Positions 53,501-64,000 of a stretch of DNA of 64,000 nt are shown one piece after another. This DNA is from Balanoglossus misakiensis (taxonomy: Eukaryota; Hemichordata). The stretch lies in the NCBI GenBank assembly GCA_040954595.2, contig CM082586.2, positions 1,240,001 through 1,304,000 of the forward strand, read 5' to 3'. The notes beneath the pieces are model-generated. The model was given only the letters and a program-made list of their open reading frames with translations. It did not search any database and was not told the DNA's origin. Both the position numbers and the translations under genes were made by a program. Positions within the stretch are counted from its first letter, which is position 1. The number at the start of each line of letters is the position of its first letter.

Positions 53501-54468
53501 AACTGATACAGGACTGCTCATCTGCGAGATTACCCACAACCCCCCTCACTATCAGAAGATTACCCATCATCCCTCACTGGTGAAATAGGGACCAGTATCC
53601 ATGTCAGAGTAACCCATTTCCTCTTTCTTATTCAAACACCTGTTAACATTTACACAGTACAGTCCCTACCAATGTTCCCCCATCACTGCAGTTTTTTAAT
53701 CTCCCCTTCTAGACAAAAAAGTACAAGGTGAGTTTATTGTACCAGAAGTTAATCACATCCACAAATACGCACAGCTCTTTCAATCAATTATGTTGCCATG
53801 GCCACCACACATATCACTACCTTGATAAAACAGCTGAGTCCCTGTGCATGGTGGCAGTTTTTGTGCAGCACTATAAACGCGGTCTATACGATGCGATTTT
53901 ATTGAATTTACACTACCTTTAACCTACTTTTTATGTTGATTCTAATTGTGCACAATCCATGAGTTAGTGCTGTGATAGTAGCAATGCTAGCTATTCTGTT
54001 CAAAGCTGCGTTAATGATTTCAACTATCATCTCGAGCAAAATTAGAATAAATACTATGCGAAAAGATTGTAAAAGGGGCACTACATCTTTAATGAACAAG
54101 CTCTGATCTCTCTAAATGACCATGTTATCCCTTGAATCCGAATATACTGTTTCTGGACAATTTAATTTAAGATTTGGTAGAACGAAACTGCGAGCCACGA
54201 AAATCTATCCGATAACTGAGGATCAACTCATTTCTTATTCAATCTTAATGCTAGCCTTTGACTCTCACCTGCCGATGACTAAACCAGGTAGAGTTATCAG
54301 AGTTTATAGTAGATAACTGAGAACAGAAAGACCGACTGGATGAATCACTCTTATTTTATCGTCTTTCACGGCTTTCAGCTGCAGGCATTCTCTTTACTTT
54401 CACTTCGAAAATTGCAAATGGCTATGAATGAGATGTGAGCTACAGGGCTGCATCATGCCTGTACACTC

Positions 54469-54706
54469 TGTCTGTCTGTCTCTCTCTGTCTCTCTGCCTC
54501 CCTCCCTCCCCCTCTCTCCCTCTCCCCCTCCCTCCCTCCCTCTCTTTCTCTCTCTGCCTCTCTGTCTCACTTTCTGTCTCCGTCTCTCTCTGTCTCTAAA
54601 AAACTATGAATGAATGAATGAATGAATGAATGAATGAATGAATGAATGAATGAATGAATGAATGAATGAATGAATGAATGAATGAACGAACAAATGAATG
54701 AATGAA
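54469..54706 (+). repeat. Composite microsatellite: CT/CTGT/CCCT tract then (TGAA)n
   Basis: A pyrimidine-only stretch (54469-54597) mixes CTGT, CTCT and CCTC units. After about 9 bases it is followed by 25 units of TGAA (54607-54706), nearly perfect except CGAACAAA near the end. Degenerate GGAT units follow between 54725 and 54800. Confidence 0.95.
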
Positions 54707-57700
54707 GGTCCTGCATTTTCACGGATGGGCGGATGGATGGATTGCTAGGAGGGCGAACGTCTAAACAGGTTGGCAGAATGGATGCATGGATGGATCATGG
54801 ATACCCCGAGGCCATGAACTCTTTACGAACTCCATGGAGATGAACATCACTTTATCTGTCATGTTTAAATCCAAGGGTAAATGTTATCTTTTACAAATTT
54901 CCCAGGGGGGAATATGGCAGTTTAGACTTGCATATTACATGTAATTTAAGCACTCCAGTAAAAGCCACCCTCTCCCCAATCTCTCTCTAGTAAGTTCCTA
55001 ATATTTTACGAATAATTTTTTTAAATTCTCTTTCAGGGGGTCAGTCACCTCTAGAAGCCAGAAAAATAAAATACCTGAAATGTATCACCATGACAACATC
55101 AAGAGGATAACGCCAATGATTGTGCAATCCGAAAGTGTGAGTCACAAAAAAATCCACTCACATCCCATACAGTGGAAACTTGGTAAACAAATTTGTGAGA
55201 TCTTAAGATGAATCATTTCCCTAGACTACATCCGGTCTTGCATGCGTGCACCGGTACTGCACACCGTGGACTTGCTTCTCAGGTGAAAAAATGAAAAACA
55301 CTTACAATTTGATCAGTCGTACTTACTCCTTACAGACATAAGTGTGTGAAAATTTTATTTGGATGAATCTGATGTTCGTCCGATGAGTGGGTATACTATT
55401 TCCTGGCAGGAAATGTGTACATGTTTATATGGTGTGCTTGGATCTACGAAACATAGGTGGGGTGACCCTATAAATCCAACATTACATCATAAAATGCATC
55501 CTTCCGCCTTAAAATTTACTGTGATATATAAATCTTTAGTACACTGTGCTGGAAGTAGCTTCTAAATGAATCAGTAAATGAGAAGAAAAAAATTACATCC
55601 ACTCACAGAAACAGAAATGAGACTTTGTTGGCACAAAGTGTTTGCATCAGGCAAGAATAATCTTTCCTAATATCATATCAGAAATATCTGTGGCATGCAT
55701 TTGCCCGTTTTTTTCCCCAGAAATATTTTAACTGCGTAAGCGATAAGGAGGATTAATGGTCTCCTCCCGACTCAAAAACACAGAAACAAATCTCTTATCT
55801 CTGCAGATTACCACGCCAAAACATACCAGCAGCATTTAGAGTTCATGACATTTTGAATACGACATCAAAAAATCATTTTCTGTAATATTTGATAAGTCTA
55901 CAGTCTTCGTGTATAGACTAATATCTTACTGAATATTCATGAAGCATGCATATTTGCATATCTTGAAATTTGGGGAGATAGTGCCTTTCCGTTGGAAATA
56001 TAATCTCAAAATTAAAACATGCATTCCATACATGTAGAATTATATTACGACTCTGTTTAAAGTGACGTTGTACAATATCGATCAATACTACACCACATAT
56101 AAGTCACAAATGAATGGCAGAATGGTATGCTAATGGCAAATTCTCATTTGTTGAGCTGATATGACAAATATTTGCATTTAGGATCGGAGGAATTTCATTT
56201 GTTTTTGATTCATTAAGGTTACACTTGTTTCTGTCAAGATGACTTTTGAAGTTATGTACGGCAGTATGCAAATATGCAGTGACAATTAATTATATTGACT
56301 TTCTCTCTCCTACTTTGCAGATAGAAGTGTCAAAAAAGTACATTTTTTAGATTTTGATATCCAGCAGCAAATTGGCTTATAACTTTGATGATAAACTTCC
56401 AAAGTTCTAAGCTCTTGCTAAATGAACCGATAGCCCTATCCTTCACTGCGACAGACAGACATATAATGTCACCCATCTGAATACAGTATGGTCAACAAAA
56501 TAAACACAGCAGCTGACCAGCTTTATAGTGTTTGGGTGCAACCATTGTTTGGGCAAATATTGTAATTGGATGACAATTACACACACTTGATGATCATTTC
56601 AAGAGTGGGTAGGGTTTACACAAGGGTTGTAAACTTCTCACCTAATCATTTTGTCAAAAAAACAATACATTATGGTCTTTGTATATAAATTTACAATATA
56701 CATACCAGTCTTGTAGTGGTGCTGTATCAACAATGGAATGGAGTATAGGTACACCCATTTTAATCTTTAATATTCACGGCCCAGGTACACTGTAGAATTG
56801 TCAAATTCCTATATTTTTTAAGCAATTTTACAACTAAAAGTGGGTCAATTGCACAGCCGTATACCTTTGCATACATGTACATGTAGTGTGGATAATGTTC
56901 TTGAGTCACCAGTGAGTTTGTTGAGTCAGTGGCGCATCATATGGGCTTAGAGGGCACACAGGAAAGAGAACCATCCCCCAACATCACTGAGGAATTTAAT
57001 TTCAGCCGAATCCATTAAAAGCACTACTGCACTCCATGATAATTGCCCCTTTTAAGACTAATTAATTAATTCCGGAAATAGGGAGTGGGTGTTTGGTGAT
57101 GTGCATGCTGGCTGTAAATTAATTAATTACAAATATTCATGAAACAACTTTGTAAATGTGACTGTGGGGGCTTTAAATACCAATTTGTCAGTGAAAGTTG
57201 ATTTTCCACTTTTGGGTAAACAAAAACTAAAGGCACCGCCCATACAATAATGACTCTGTGGGTTGAGTAATTGGTCTCAAGTACACTGTACTTTGGCTGC
57301 TCTGGCAACAAGGCAAGCTGGGAAATCTAAAACTGTATGGTTGGCATGGAAACAACAATGCTGCAGACAAATCTGGATGTCGGACTTGCCAAACCTCACC
57401 CACATGATGAAAAGCTTCACGCACATCAGGATATTGTTTGGGTTTGCCTTTACTTGCCGTTTCATAAAACACACTTTGCTCTTTTTTCTTTCAACCGCAC
57501 CTACGAAGGACATTTGCAAGAAAAGAACACCTGGCCAACTCTAATCAAGGTAATCATACCAGGGTTGTTCCTGTAAACACCAATAAACGCGAATCTTCCA
57601 CGCATGAATTATCTCGGGCCTGGGACTTCTTCTATCCCAAACGTGCCGCAAAAAACGTAATTAGCGTAAGCAATTAATCGTTTATTTGAGATTAACACCA

Positions 57701-60700
57701 TCAAGGAGGGTGTTAGAAGACACGTCAAAATTTCATGGCAATAAATTATGAATCATTTCATTTACAGAAAGAAAATTAATGCACCATGAAATTAAGATCA
57801 GTATTTGTATACGGGTAGTTTGGGAAAATATCATTTTCGTAACAAAATGTCAAAATAAGTTTTATTTACTTTGTATGTATGCTGTACATTTCAATGCAAA
57901 TCTTAATCACCAATTTCAGTCTACCTTGCCAACACTAAGTGGAAAATTATACATGTATTTTTACGCCATTGACTATTTAACCTATCAGTCGTAAAAAAAA
58001 TCCACCGATTACTATCGCATTTTGTGCAACACAGGATGGTGATCACCATTTAAATCCTCGACATTCACAGCAAATTTGACCACATCCACGCCAATAAAGC
58101 TTTTTCCTTGGCGAGTTTTGAGACATTTATGTGTCAAAAAAGAAAGCTAAGGAAATGTGAACACCGAATAATGGATTGTGTGCTCAAAGACAGAATTCCA
58201 GTTCTAGCAAGAAGTGACACCATTGTTTGATACAGGTCTAATCCCATTTGATTTTCCAGGATTTTGTGAACATTAAGAATTATACCAGCATAAAGTACAT
58301 AAAATAAACCGAATGCAAATGTTATGCAAAAACAGGGGTACCACTATATATGACATGTCATGTACATGTATATGTTAGACTACTTGTGTTGGAATTTTAG
58401 ACCCGTCACTTTTAATTAAACTTTTCTGATTCTTACCAGCATTTTTAGAAAAGCCACTTATAGAGGAATGTAGAAAAACATGGGTACCTGTTTACATAAT
58501 GTTATATATATTTAAACTAGGGCTTCTGTTTGCATCAACAGAATTTTGCTTTCCAAGCTCCTGTGATCATGTGACACTGCTCGCAACAGCACGGCCAACG
58601 TAAAAATGCGAGACGCAGTTTAAAGCATTAATCAGTGACAATCACACAGAGCCTTAAATACACATACAAATCCGTAATTAGGACACCTGTCAATTGACGA
58701 GAAGCCATTTCTGAACGCATAATGGATCATTCCACCATTAGACCATATTTTCCAACAGTCAGAGCTCAGTGTTTAATGTTCTCATAATAGTACAATCACC
58801 TCCAATTTAAATATTCCCATATACATGTACTAGTACGGTTAAAAGGACATTGATATATATATTAAAGTATTTGAATGTGGTGGCACTTTTTTTTGCATGG
58901 CCACCCAGTGAAAATCTGTGATTGGCTGGATCTCTATTGACTGTATACCTTAAACATCCATGTGTATTCTCACTGACCTGGGCTACCCCCTGCTTCATTC
59001 ATACAGATTTCCCATGATGCACTCTGGCAGACACGCCACACGTCGTGCACATAGACACATACACACAAACAAACAAACGTCATCAGACGCAAATCTCTTT
59101 TCTGCACGAAACAATATTTCCTTTATCCGGCTTTCACTATGACAGTCTGGCAAATAAATGAAGAAATTTCAAACATTCAACGATGGAACCCCTTCCCCCT
59201 TTCCCTGTGACAGACCTCTTTCATACAGTAACTAGGGCATACACAACCAATAATGGCCTCAACACAGAAGGATGCATCAATATTCATAATTTTCCGATGC
59301 CAGCTCGTCAATCAAGCCCAATGCAAATTCACTATTAATTGCTCAACCACAAGGGGCCCTCACTGAGGTTGATGGTGATAATTTTAGAGATAAAAGTCAC
59401 AGGTGTCTTGCGATTCCAGAAAAGTTCTCAAAGATGTAAGGTTAAGATGATCGCACAGCGATTCATGAAGTTTAATTTTACAGAATAATACCATGATGAC
59501 ATTACGTCATTTGAATATTTTACCAACTCTGCAATATATCAAATATTAATAATTCATCTTGCAGGTACACCTGGTACAACACCACAAACACCACATGGAC
59601 CAACTTGAAATCAAAACTGGAATTCAGGGAATGTCACATTTCCAGAGGTCAGATTTGTTTCTCTCATGGACAAGTTCTGTGATAAGCTCGGCAGTGTCAA
59701 GGATATAAAAATAAAAGCCAGTTATTTTTAAGTGAGAATACATGTACAAGTATAAAATTTACGATTGCCACATGACATTTAGTGACGACTTCAGCGATAC
59801 TGCCATGAACTGTCAAAGTAGTTAGAGTACATCTTCTCATTCAAGGCATGCATTAAAGATAAATTCTCACAAATTATGGACACAGGAGATACAATTTAAT
59901 TTCGTGATGGCATTATACAGTAGGACCAAGATTAACATTTTGGTTTGGCTAACCCATTGTTAGCAATGGGGTAGCTTCTTGGAGACCTGGTCTTGGTACT
60001 TGGAATTTTTTCATCTTCAGAAAGTTTCAAAATCCAATCAAACATGAAACATTCCCACAATCAACACCGCTATTAGTTTGACAGAGCACAGATCATTCCA
60101 TTCTGCACTTACACACAGGGGTGAGTAGCTCTCATTACAATGGTGTGCATATTATATTGATTAGATTTCACCCATAATCAAGTTAATTTGACTCATTTAG
60201 GTTGTACTGTAAAAGCGGTATTGCATAAGACAATGCTGTCTATGAAGAAGTGGCAAAAATTTATATTTATATTGACTAACTTGCAGTATAAATTTACATT
60301 ATACAGGTCACTTGAATTATGAAATCAGCAATAAAAATATACCAGTAATTCAAAAGATTACGACATTACTATTTTGAGTACACATATGCTGACAAAGGTA
60401 TACTGAGAGATATACACAATGCAATTATACAGACACTGCACTAACAATACTGATAATAATAAACAGTTATGGAACAGGCCTCATTTTTTAACAACAGTAA
60501 CATTAAACAATGGCTGTCATACAGCGTAAGCAATACTGTGAGTACTAGAGCCCAACATGTTTCGATGTTGATTCTGATCCAATCATGTTTCACCACGTTC
60601 CGTCCATGAAATTTCAAAAATACCTTTTGCAATACTATGTGTGTTATGAAATTTACATCATTCAGGTCTAAACAGAAAGGCTATTTAGTATTTGTTATAT

Positions 60701-62164
60701 TACATGTATGATCTCATCTTTAATTTTTGCTCAGAAGCTATAGATTATAGAGTACACACACACTGTCACATAATAATAATAATAACAATAATCGCCATAC
60801 CATTTAACTTAAAAAAAATAAAGTCACATTTAATACCAGCCATTTCAGTTCGCCAACATGCATAGCGTGAAAACTTACTTATTTGGAATTCCACGCGAGT
60901 TCAAAACATTTATTTAAAATCAGCACGGCTAACAGCCACACTAAAAGGCTCCTGTGAAATTGTACCTATGGCAAGGACAGGTTAGGGTTAAAACAACTGA
61001 CACTGTTTCTGGTTTGAACTACAATTAACATGGGGGGAGAGAACGGCACATTTACTACTCTATACTTAAGAGCTATTATGCTAAAAGGGAAGCACTTCCT
61101 CCGTCGCCATGGAAACAGCTCATCACATCAATAAATGCCATTTGCTGTTTTACTTCGCCAGGAACGCACCATAAATCTAATATATACTTATATCTCCACC
61201 CTTCTTGAAATTAAATTGTGCAATAGTAATTTTCCTCTGGCAATAGTCAGCAGGTTTCTAACTGTAATACGTAACATCAAATTTGGTCCAAACCAGTCAC
61301 TATTTCTTCATCATACTCTTGTGTACTTTAACCATTTGTGTGAATCAAAGGTCGAGAGGGAAAACGCAATGAAAATTACATTATTTTTAATTTCGCTTTC
61401 CTGCGAGCAATCACAACGGGAAAACATTTTCATTCCCAAAGCAATTTTAAATATCTGAAGAGTACAGTGAACCGACGGGCCTCCTATCAGGCTTTAGCCT
61501 CAAGTCTGTCGTCTCACCTGCACAGCGGAAAAGAGAACCCCCTTTCCTCCTCATCACTGGGTTTATTGACCTCCATGTCTGCTGAGTGAAAGGTCAAAGG
61601 TCACAACACAGCCTCGCGACAAGCAAAAGCGCATATTACGCACTCCTTGGTTCATTTTTTGACCATATCTCTTCTTAAAGGATTACACAGTGCCACTTAA
61701 ATGCATTTCTCTAGCCTTTTTAGATAAGGGAATATTTGCAATGTTGGCTTGATGATATCCTTCGACTGCCCATCTGTGGTGTTTTAAGTTCTAATCATTT
61801 TAATGGAGAGTTTCACTTTATGGAAACAAGTCCTGTGATAGTGGGTTATCAAATATTTGGTACATACATGTATATAGCTTGATACCAGAGATCGACATAT
61901 CTTGATCTAGGCGAACACCCACAAATTTTACACTTTATTTTTCCCCTAACAAGTTATCTCCTGCAAATTTATTGCAAAAATGACAGCTTGGAACACCAAT
62001 TAAGTAAAAAAAATGTCATCTATGTAATCTTATCAAATATATTTATCATGAACTTTCAACCGCAGTTTTTTTTTATAAAGTATACCGTAACCCTAAAGAT
62101 CAGCTGTGCTCAATTTTAACAGCTGGCCAAAAGCACTATCTTAATTGTGTTGCTATAATTTCTT

Positions 62165-62176
62165 GGGGGGGGGGGG
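62165..62176 (+). repeat. Poly-G tract
   Basis: An uninterrupted run of 12 G lies in RIM intron 1. About 80 bp further on, a phrase with CATGAAATAGACAAGCCC is duplicated in tandem (about 62251-62287). Confidence 0.9.
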
Positions 62177-63080
62177 TTGTGACAGTAGGCGTTCAATATT
62201 TATTATTCCAGATATCACCAAGAAATGAACATATTCAAATCATGGAGTGTCCATGAAATAGACAAGCCCATGAAATAGACAAGCCCCATGTGTTTGTAGC
62301 AAAAAAAGTGAAAGTGTCGATTTCCATTATCACTTCCATTAACTGTAACGCACGCGTGACAGTTAAATGTATACATTTTAATAGATAAACAAACGCGTTA
62401 AGAAAAATGATGGGAATTTCTTCGATATGGAAAACTGTACCGACTTGATATTTAGGTACAAAACGCCTACAATTATTCAATTCCAAATAATAAAACCGTA
62501 AGTATATGCACACTGAGAAATTATATTGTTACTGGGCATTTAATCTTTGAACACAAAAAACTACTAATACATTTACAAGAAATATAAACGGGTACGTTTT
62601 CTCAGCATATACTGGTATTAAATCATGGAGGAAAAATTACAGAGACGGCGGGTGATACATAACGATATATATTGGCTGGCTGCTTCAGTGATGCAAATGA
62701 TCATGTTGGATGAAGCGGGAATTTTATTCGCCTCTTGTCGCTCCGGAGACAGAATATCTCCACAACGCACACTAGATAGGGTTTAATTTTTAAGTGTGGT
62801 CGCTTCTGTCTGACTTCGTTGCTTACACGACACCAACACAAATGAAATTCACCAAAAAGACGAGGAAAATACGTTTATTTTTACACCACTATTCAGAAAG
62901 AATGTGAAACGGTAGTCGAGATCGATCGGTCGGTACGTAACGGTGAGTGTACATAACGGGCTTCTGGAAATAATTTTTCATTGGTCGCTCAGCTCAGGTT
63001 CTTCATTTTGTGCCGGTGATGATGCAAAATATATCTTGTGTCACATCTTGCTTTTGACACAAAATGAAACGCTTACTCAC

Positions 63081-63208
63081 CTTATCACAGCCGCGTTTTT
63101 CTGTTCTTCTTGTTTCTGTCTGTCCATTACCGAAAGAATAATTTTTCTCTCTTCCTCCGTCAGATGACTGAGATCGGGAACCTCGGGCATTGGGGCCGGG
63201 GCAGCCAT
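63081..63208 (-). CDS. RIMS: RIM exon 1: start codon and N-terminal Rab-binding helix
   Basis: This exon encodes residues 1-42 plus two bases of codon 43. The protein starts MAAPAPMPEVPDLSHLTEEE and continues through ERKIILSVMDRQKQEEQK. PDLSHLTEEER-II-xVMDRQK is the hallmark start of vertebrate RIM1/RIM2, where the helix contributes to Rab3/Rab27 binding. This ATG was chosen because it has a good context (AAG before, G after) and an in-frame TAA lies a short way upstream. The donor is ATAAG|GTGAGT. The exon ends in phase 2 (AG), which exon 2 completes to AGA (Arg). The extent of the 5' UTR and the transcription start are not known. Confidence 0.95.
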
Positions 63209-63588
63209 CTTGTACCCCGCGTTAAAAACTACCGATTATCTGCGGTTAGATTCCCCCAACAGTCGTTACATTACCCGCATTACACCATGTTTCTCTTCTT
63301 GTTTGTTTCGGCAGTAAAAACGGGCCAAATCCGGCACATTTGTCCCCCAAATTGGGGTCGAAATCGCGCTGTGATGGGTTCACACAGCTTCAAAAAATGG
63401 CCTAGCCAATTTCGTTCATTAATTATGTCTAATTAATTATTCATGAACCATTTCCTCGAAACGGCCAATCGCGTAATTGTATTTTGGAAGATACCATTTC
63501 CACCGTGTGTCTATTTTTAGGGTGCTATGACGTTCCTCTGTGTTGTGTTCATGCGATCGCTTCAGTTTTAAAAGATTAAATTTTAAAA
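63209..63588. promoter_or_regulatory. Likely RIM 5' UTR and upstream region
   Basis: This lies immediately upstream of the RIM start codon on the minus strand and must contain 5' UTR or promoter sequence unless a further 5' exon exists. It has more CpG than the introns, GCCAAT-type boxes near 63392 and 63463, and an AT-rich run of TAATTA-type homeodomain cores near 63418-63440. No clear TATA box was seen. The transcription start cannot be placed. The same stretch would also be the upstream region of the plus-strand open frame at 63589 if that is real. Confidence 0.35.
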
Positions 63589-64000
63589 ATGGTCACTTTT
63601 GATGGCTTGAAGATAGACTATCATATATTTCAAGGACAAGGAAAAAGAACTGGTTCATTCTGGTTCTTGGACAGGTTGGCAATATCTAGAAACCAGTGGG
63701 AGTACATTGAAGCGTCTTATCATATTGTTGGGGGACTCGACAAGGGTGGTGCGAAGACTGAAATGTACATGTTTTGTCGACTTTCATTCAGTATCTCCAT
63801 CTACTTAACGGATTGTTTTATTTTGAAAGTCGACATGACCTCATTCGCTCAAACGACACTCCACTGCCAAAATTTCATTTTTGTCGCCAAAAGCATAAAA
63901 AATTGTGAACAGTTCAAAATTATAAGAACTGTCGTGAAATATGAAGCGATTGTCGCAATAAGCCAAGATGCCATCGCACGATTTCCCCGTCTGATTTTCG
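63589..64000 (+). CDS. Open frame of unknown function, cut by the window end
   Basis: From ATG at 63589 there are 137 codons without a stop, running off the window end. An in-frame TAA lies four codons upstream. The start reads MVTFDGLKIDYHIFQGQG. No family, signal peptide or clear domain is recognised. The codons look mixed and the mid part has hydrophobic stretches (FSISIYLTDCFIL). It would be divergent from RIM with about 380 bp between starts. An 11-bp inverted repeat (GTCGACTTTCA and TGAAAGTCGAC) lies inside it, which suits a noncoding repeat as well. Chance frames of 100-145 codons occur elsewhere in this window, so reality is uncertain. Confidence 0.25.
   Translation, partial: MVTFDGLKIDYHIFQGQGKRTGSFWFLDRLAISRNQWEYIEASYHIVGGLDKGGAKTEMYMFCRLSFSISIYLTDCFILKVDMTSFAQTTLHCQNFIFVAKSIKNCEQFKIIRTVVKYEAIVAISQDAIARFPRLIF

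Larger units (their letters stand above)
38498..63080 (-). other. RIM intron 1 (about 24.6 kb)
   Basis: This is the first intron, as long as expected for a RIM-type neuronal gene. I see no nested gene, RNA gene or transposase frame. It holds a composite CT/TGAA microsatellite (54469-54706), a TG/G tract (50569-50596), a poly-G run (62165-62176), a short strong hairpin (50343-50376), three related segments of an old dispersed repeat (near 47150, 48950 and 51560) and 16 of the 25 TACATGTA octamers. Open frames of up to 135 codons (for example minus 40441-40848) have no recognisable content. Regulatory elements are likely in an intron like this but cannot be identified from the sequence alone. 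Confidence 0.8.
14747..63208 (-). other. RIMS: RIM (Rab3-interacting active-zone scaffold) gene, 5' part; whole-locus entry
   Basis: This is one minus-strand gene covering most of the window; the coding exons are listed separately. Joined, exons 1-11 give about 1169 residues in the order known for RIM: Rab-binding helix (about 10-75), eight-cysteine zinc finger (79-124), long disordered region, PDZ (about 819-920), linker, and C2A (about 988-1110). In the family, RIM binds Rab3/Rab27-GTP and Munc13 through the N terminus, and CaV2 channels and ELKS through the PDZ, so tethering primed vesicles near calcium channels. All ten junctions have GT-AG sites and matching phases, which is strong support for the model. 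The gene is partial: the later linker with the RIM-BP-binding motif, C2B and the 3' UTR are not in the window. The vertebrate paralogue (RIMS1 or RIMS2) cannot be assigned; a single invertebrate pro-orthologue is the likely case. Confidence 0.95.

Noticed and set aside
1-64000. tRNA, rRNA or transposase genes
   Set aside because: I looked for T-loop consensus and transposase or reverse-transcriptase motifs on both strands and found none convincing.

Overview
The window is a piece of a large-intron invertebrate animal genome. It is AT-rich (about 62% by eye), has consensus GT-AG introns, scattered microsatellites and a very frequent TACATGTA octamer, and shows no prokaryotic features. It is dominated by one gene on the minus strand: the 5' two-thirds of a RIM (regulating synaptic membrane exocytosis, RIMS1/RIMS2-type) gene, an active-zone scaffold of the synapse. 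The protein is close to vertebrate RIM in several blocks (for example DLEWSEPQIKDSGVD and DVEIESESVSEKG). This fits a slowly evolving marine invertebrate such as a hemichordate, amphioxus, echinoderm or mollusc; I cannot decide which.

Layout, read along the gene from high to low coordinates. Exon 1 (63081-63208) encodes the start and the DLSHLTEEER Rab-binding helix. A 24.6 kb intron 1 follows. Exon 2 (38278-38497) carries most of the zinc finger. Intron 2 (6.7 kb) contains a 2.8 kb foldback-type mobile element. Exon 3 (29694-31536) is 1.84 kb; it finishes the zinc finger and encodes a long disordered region with a roughly 140-residue E/R/Q-rich helix. Two related exons follow, 4a (29268-29338) and 4 (28954-29177). 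Exons 5-6 encode the PDZ domain, exons 7-8 a linker, and exons 9-11 the C2A domain and the start of the C2A-C2B linker. Eleven constitutive exons join in frame, with every splice phase matching, to give about 1169 residues. The gene is not finished: the 14.7 kb at the low-coordinate end reads as intron, and the rest of the linker, the C2B domain and the 3' UTR lie outside.

The most interesting observations are these. (1) A small duplicated exon, 4a, begins GEVESWDD against GELESYDD in exon 4. It has identical entry and exit phases and sits only 90 nt from exon 4, and splicing both together gives an immediate stop. This points to mutually exclusive or poison-exon splicing just before the PDZ domain. 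(2) A complete-looking foldback element in intron 2 has tandem-repeat inverted arms of about 0.95 and 1.1 kb built from a 32-bp unit, and a 9-bp target duplication TGATGTATT on both sides. (3) The palindrome TACATGTA occurs 25 times where about 2 are expected. (4) The RIM C2A domain has a synaptotagmin-like DFDRF third loop. (5) A 137-codon open frame on the plus strand runs off the end of the window, divergent from RIM.

No other protein-coding gene, tRNA, rRNA or transposase was recognised. Most other open frames lie inside introns or antisense to RIM exons and look like chance.
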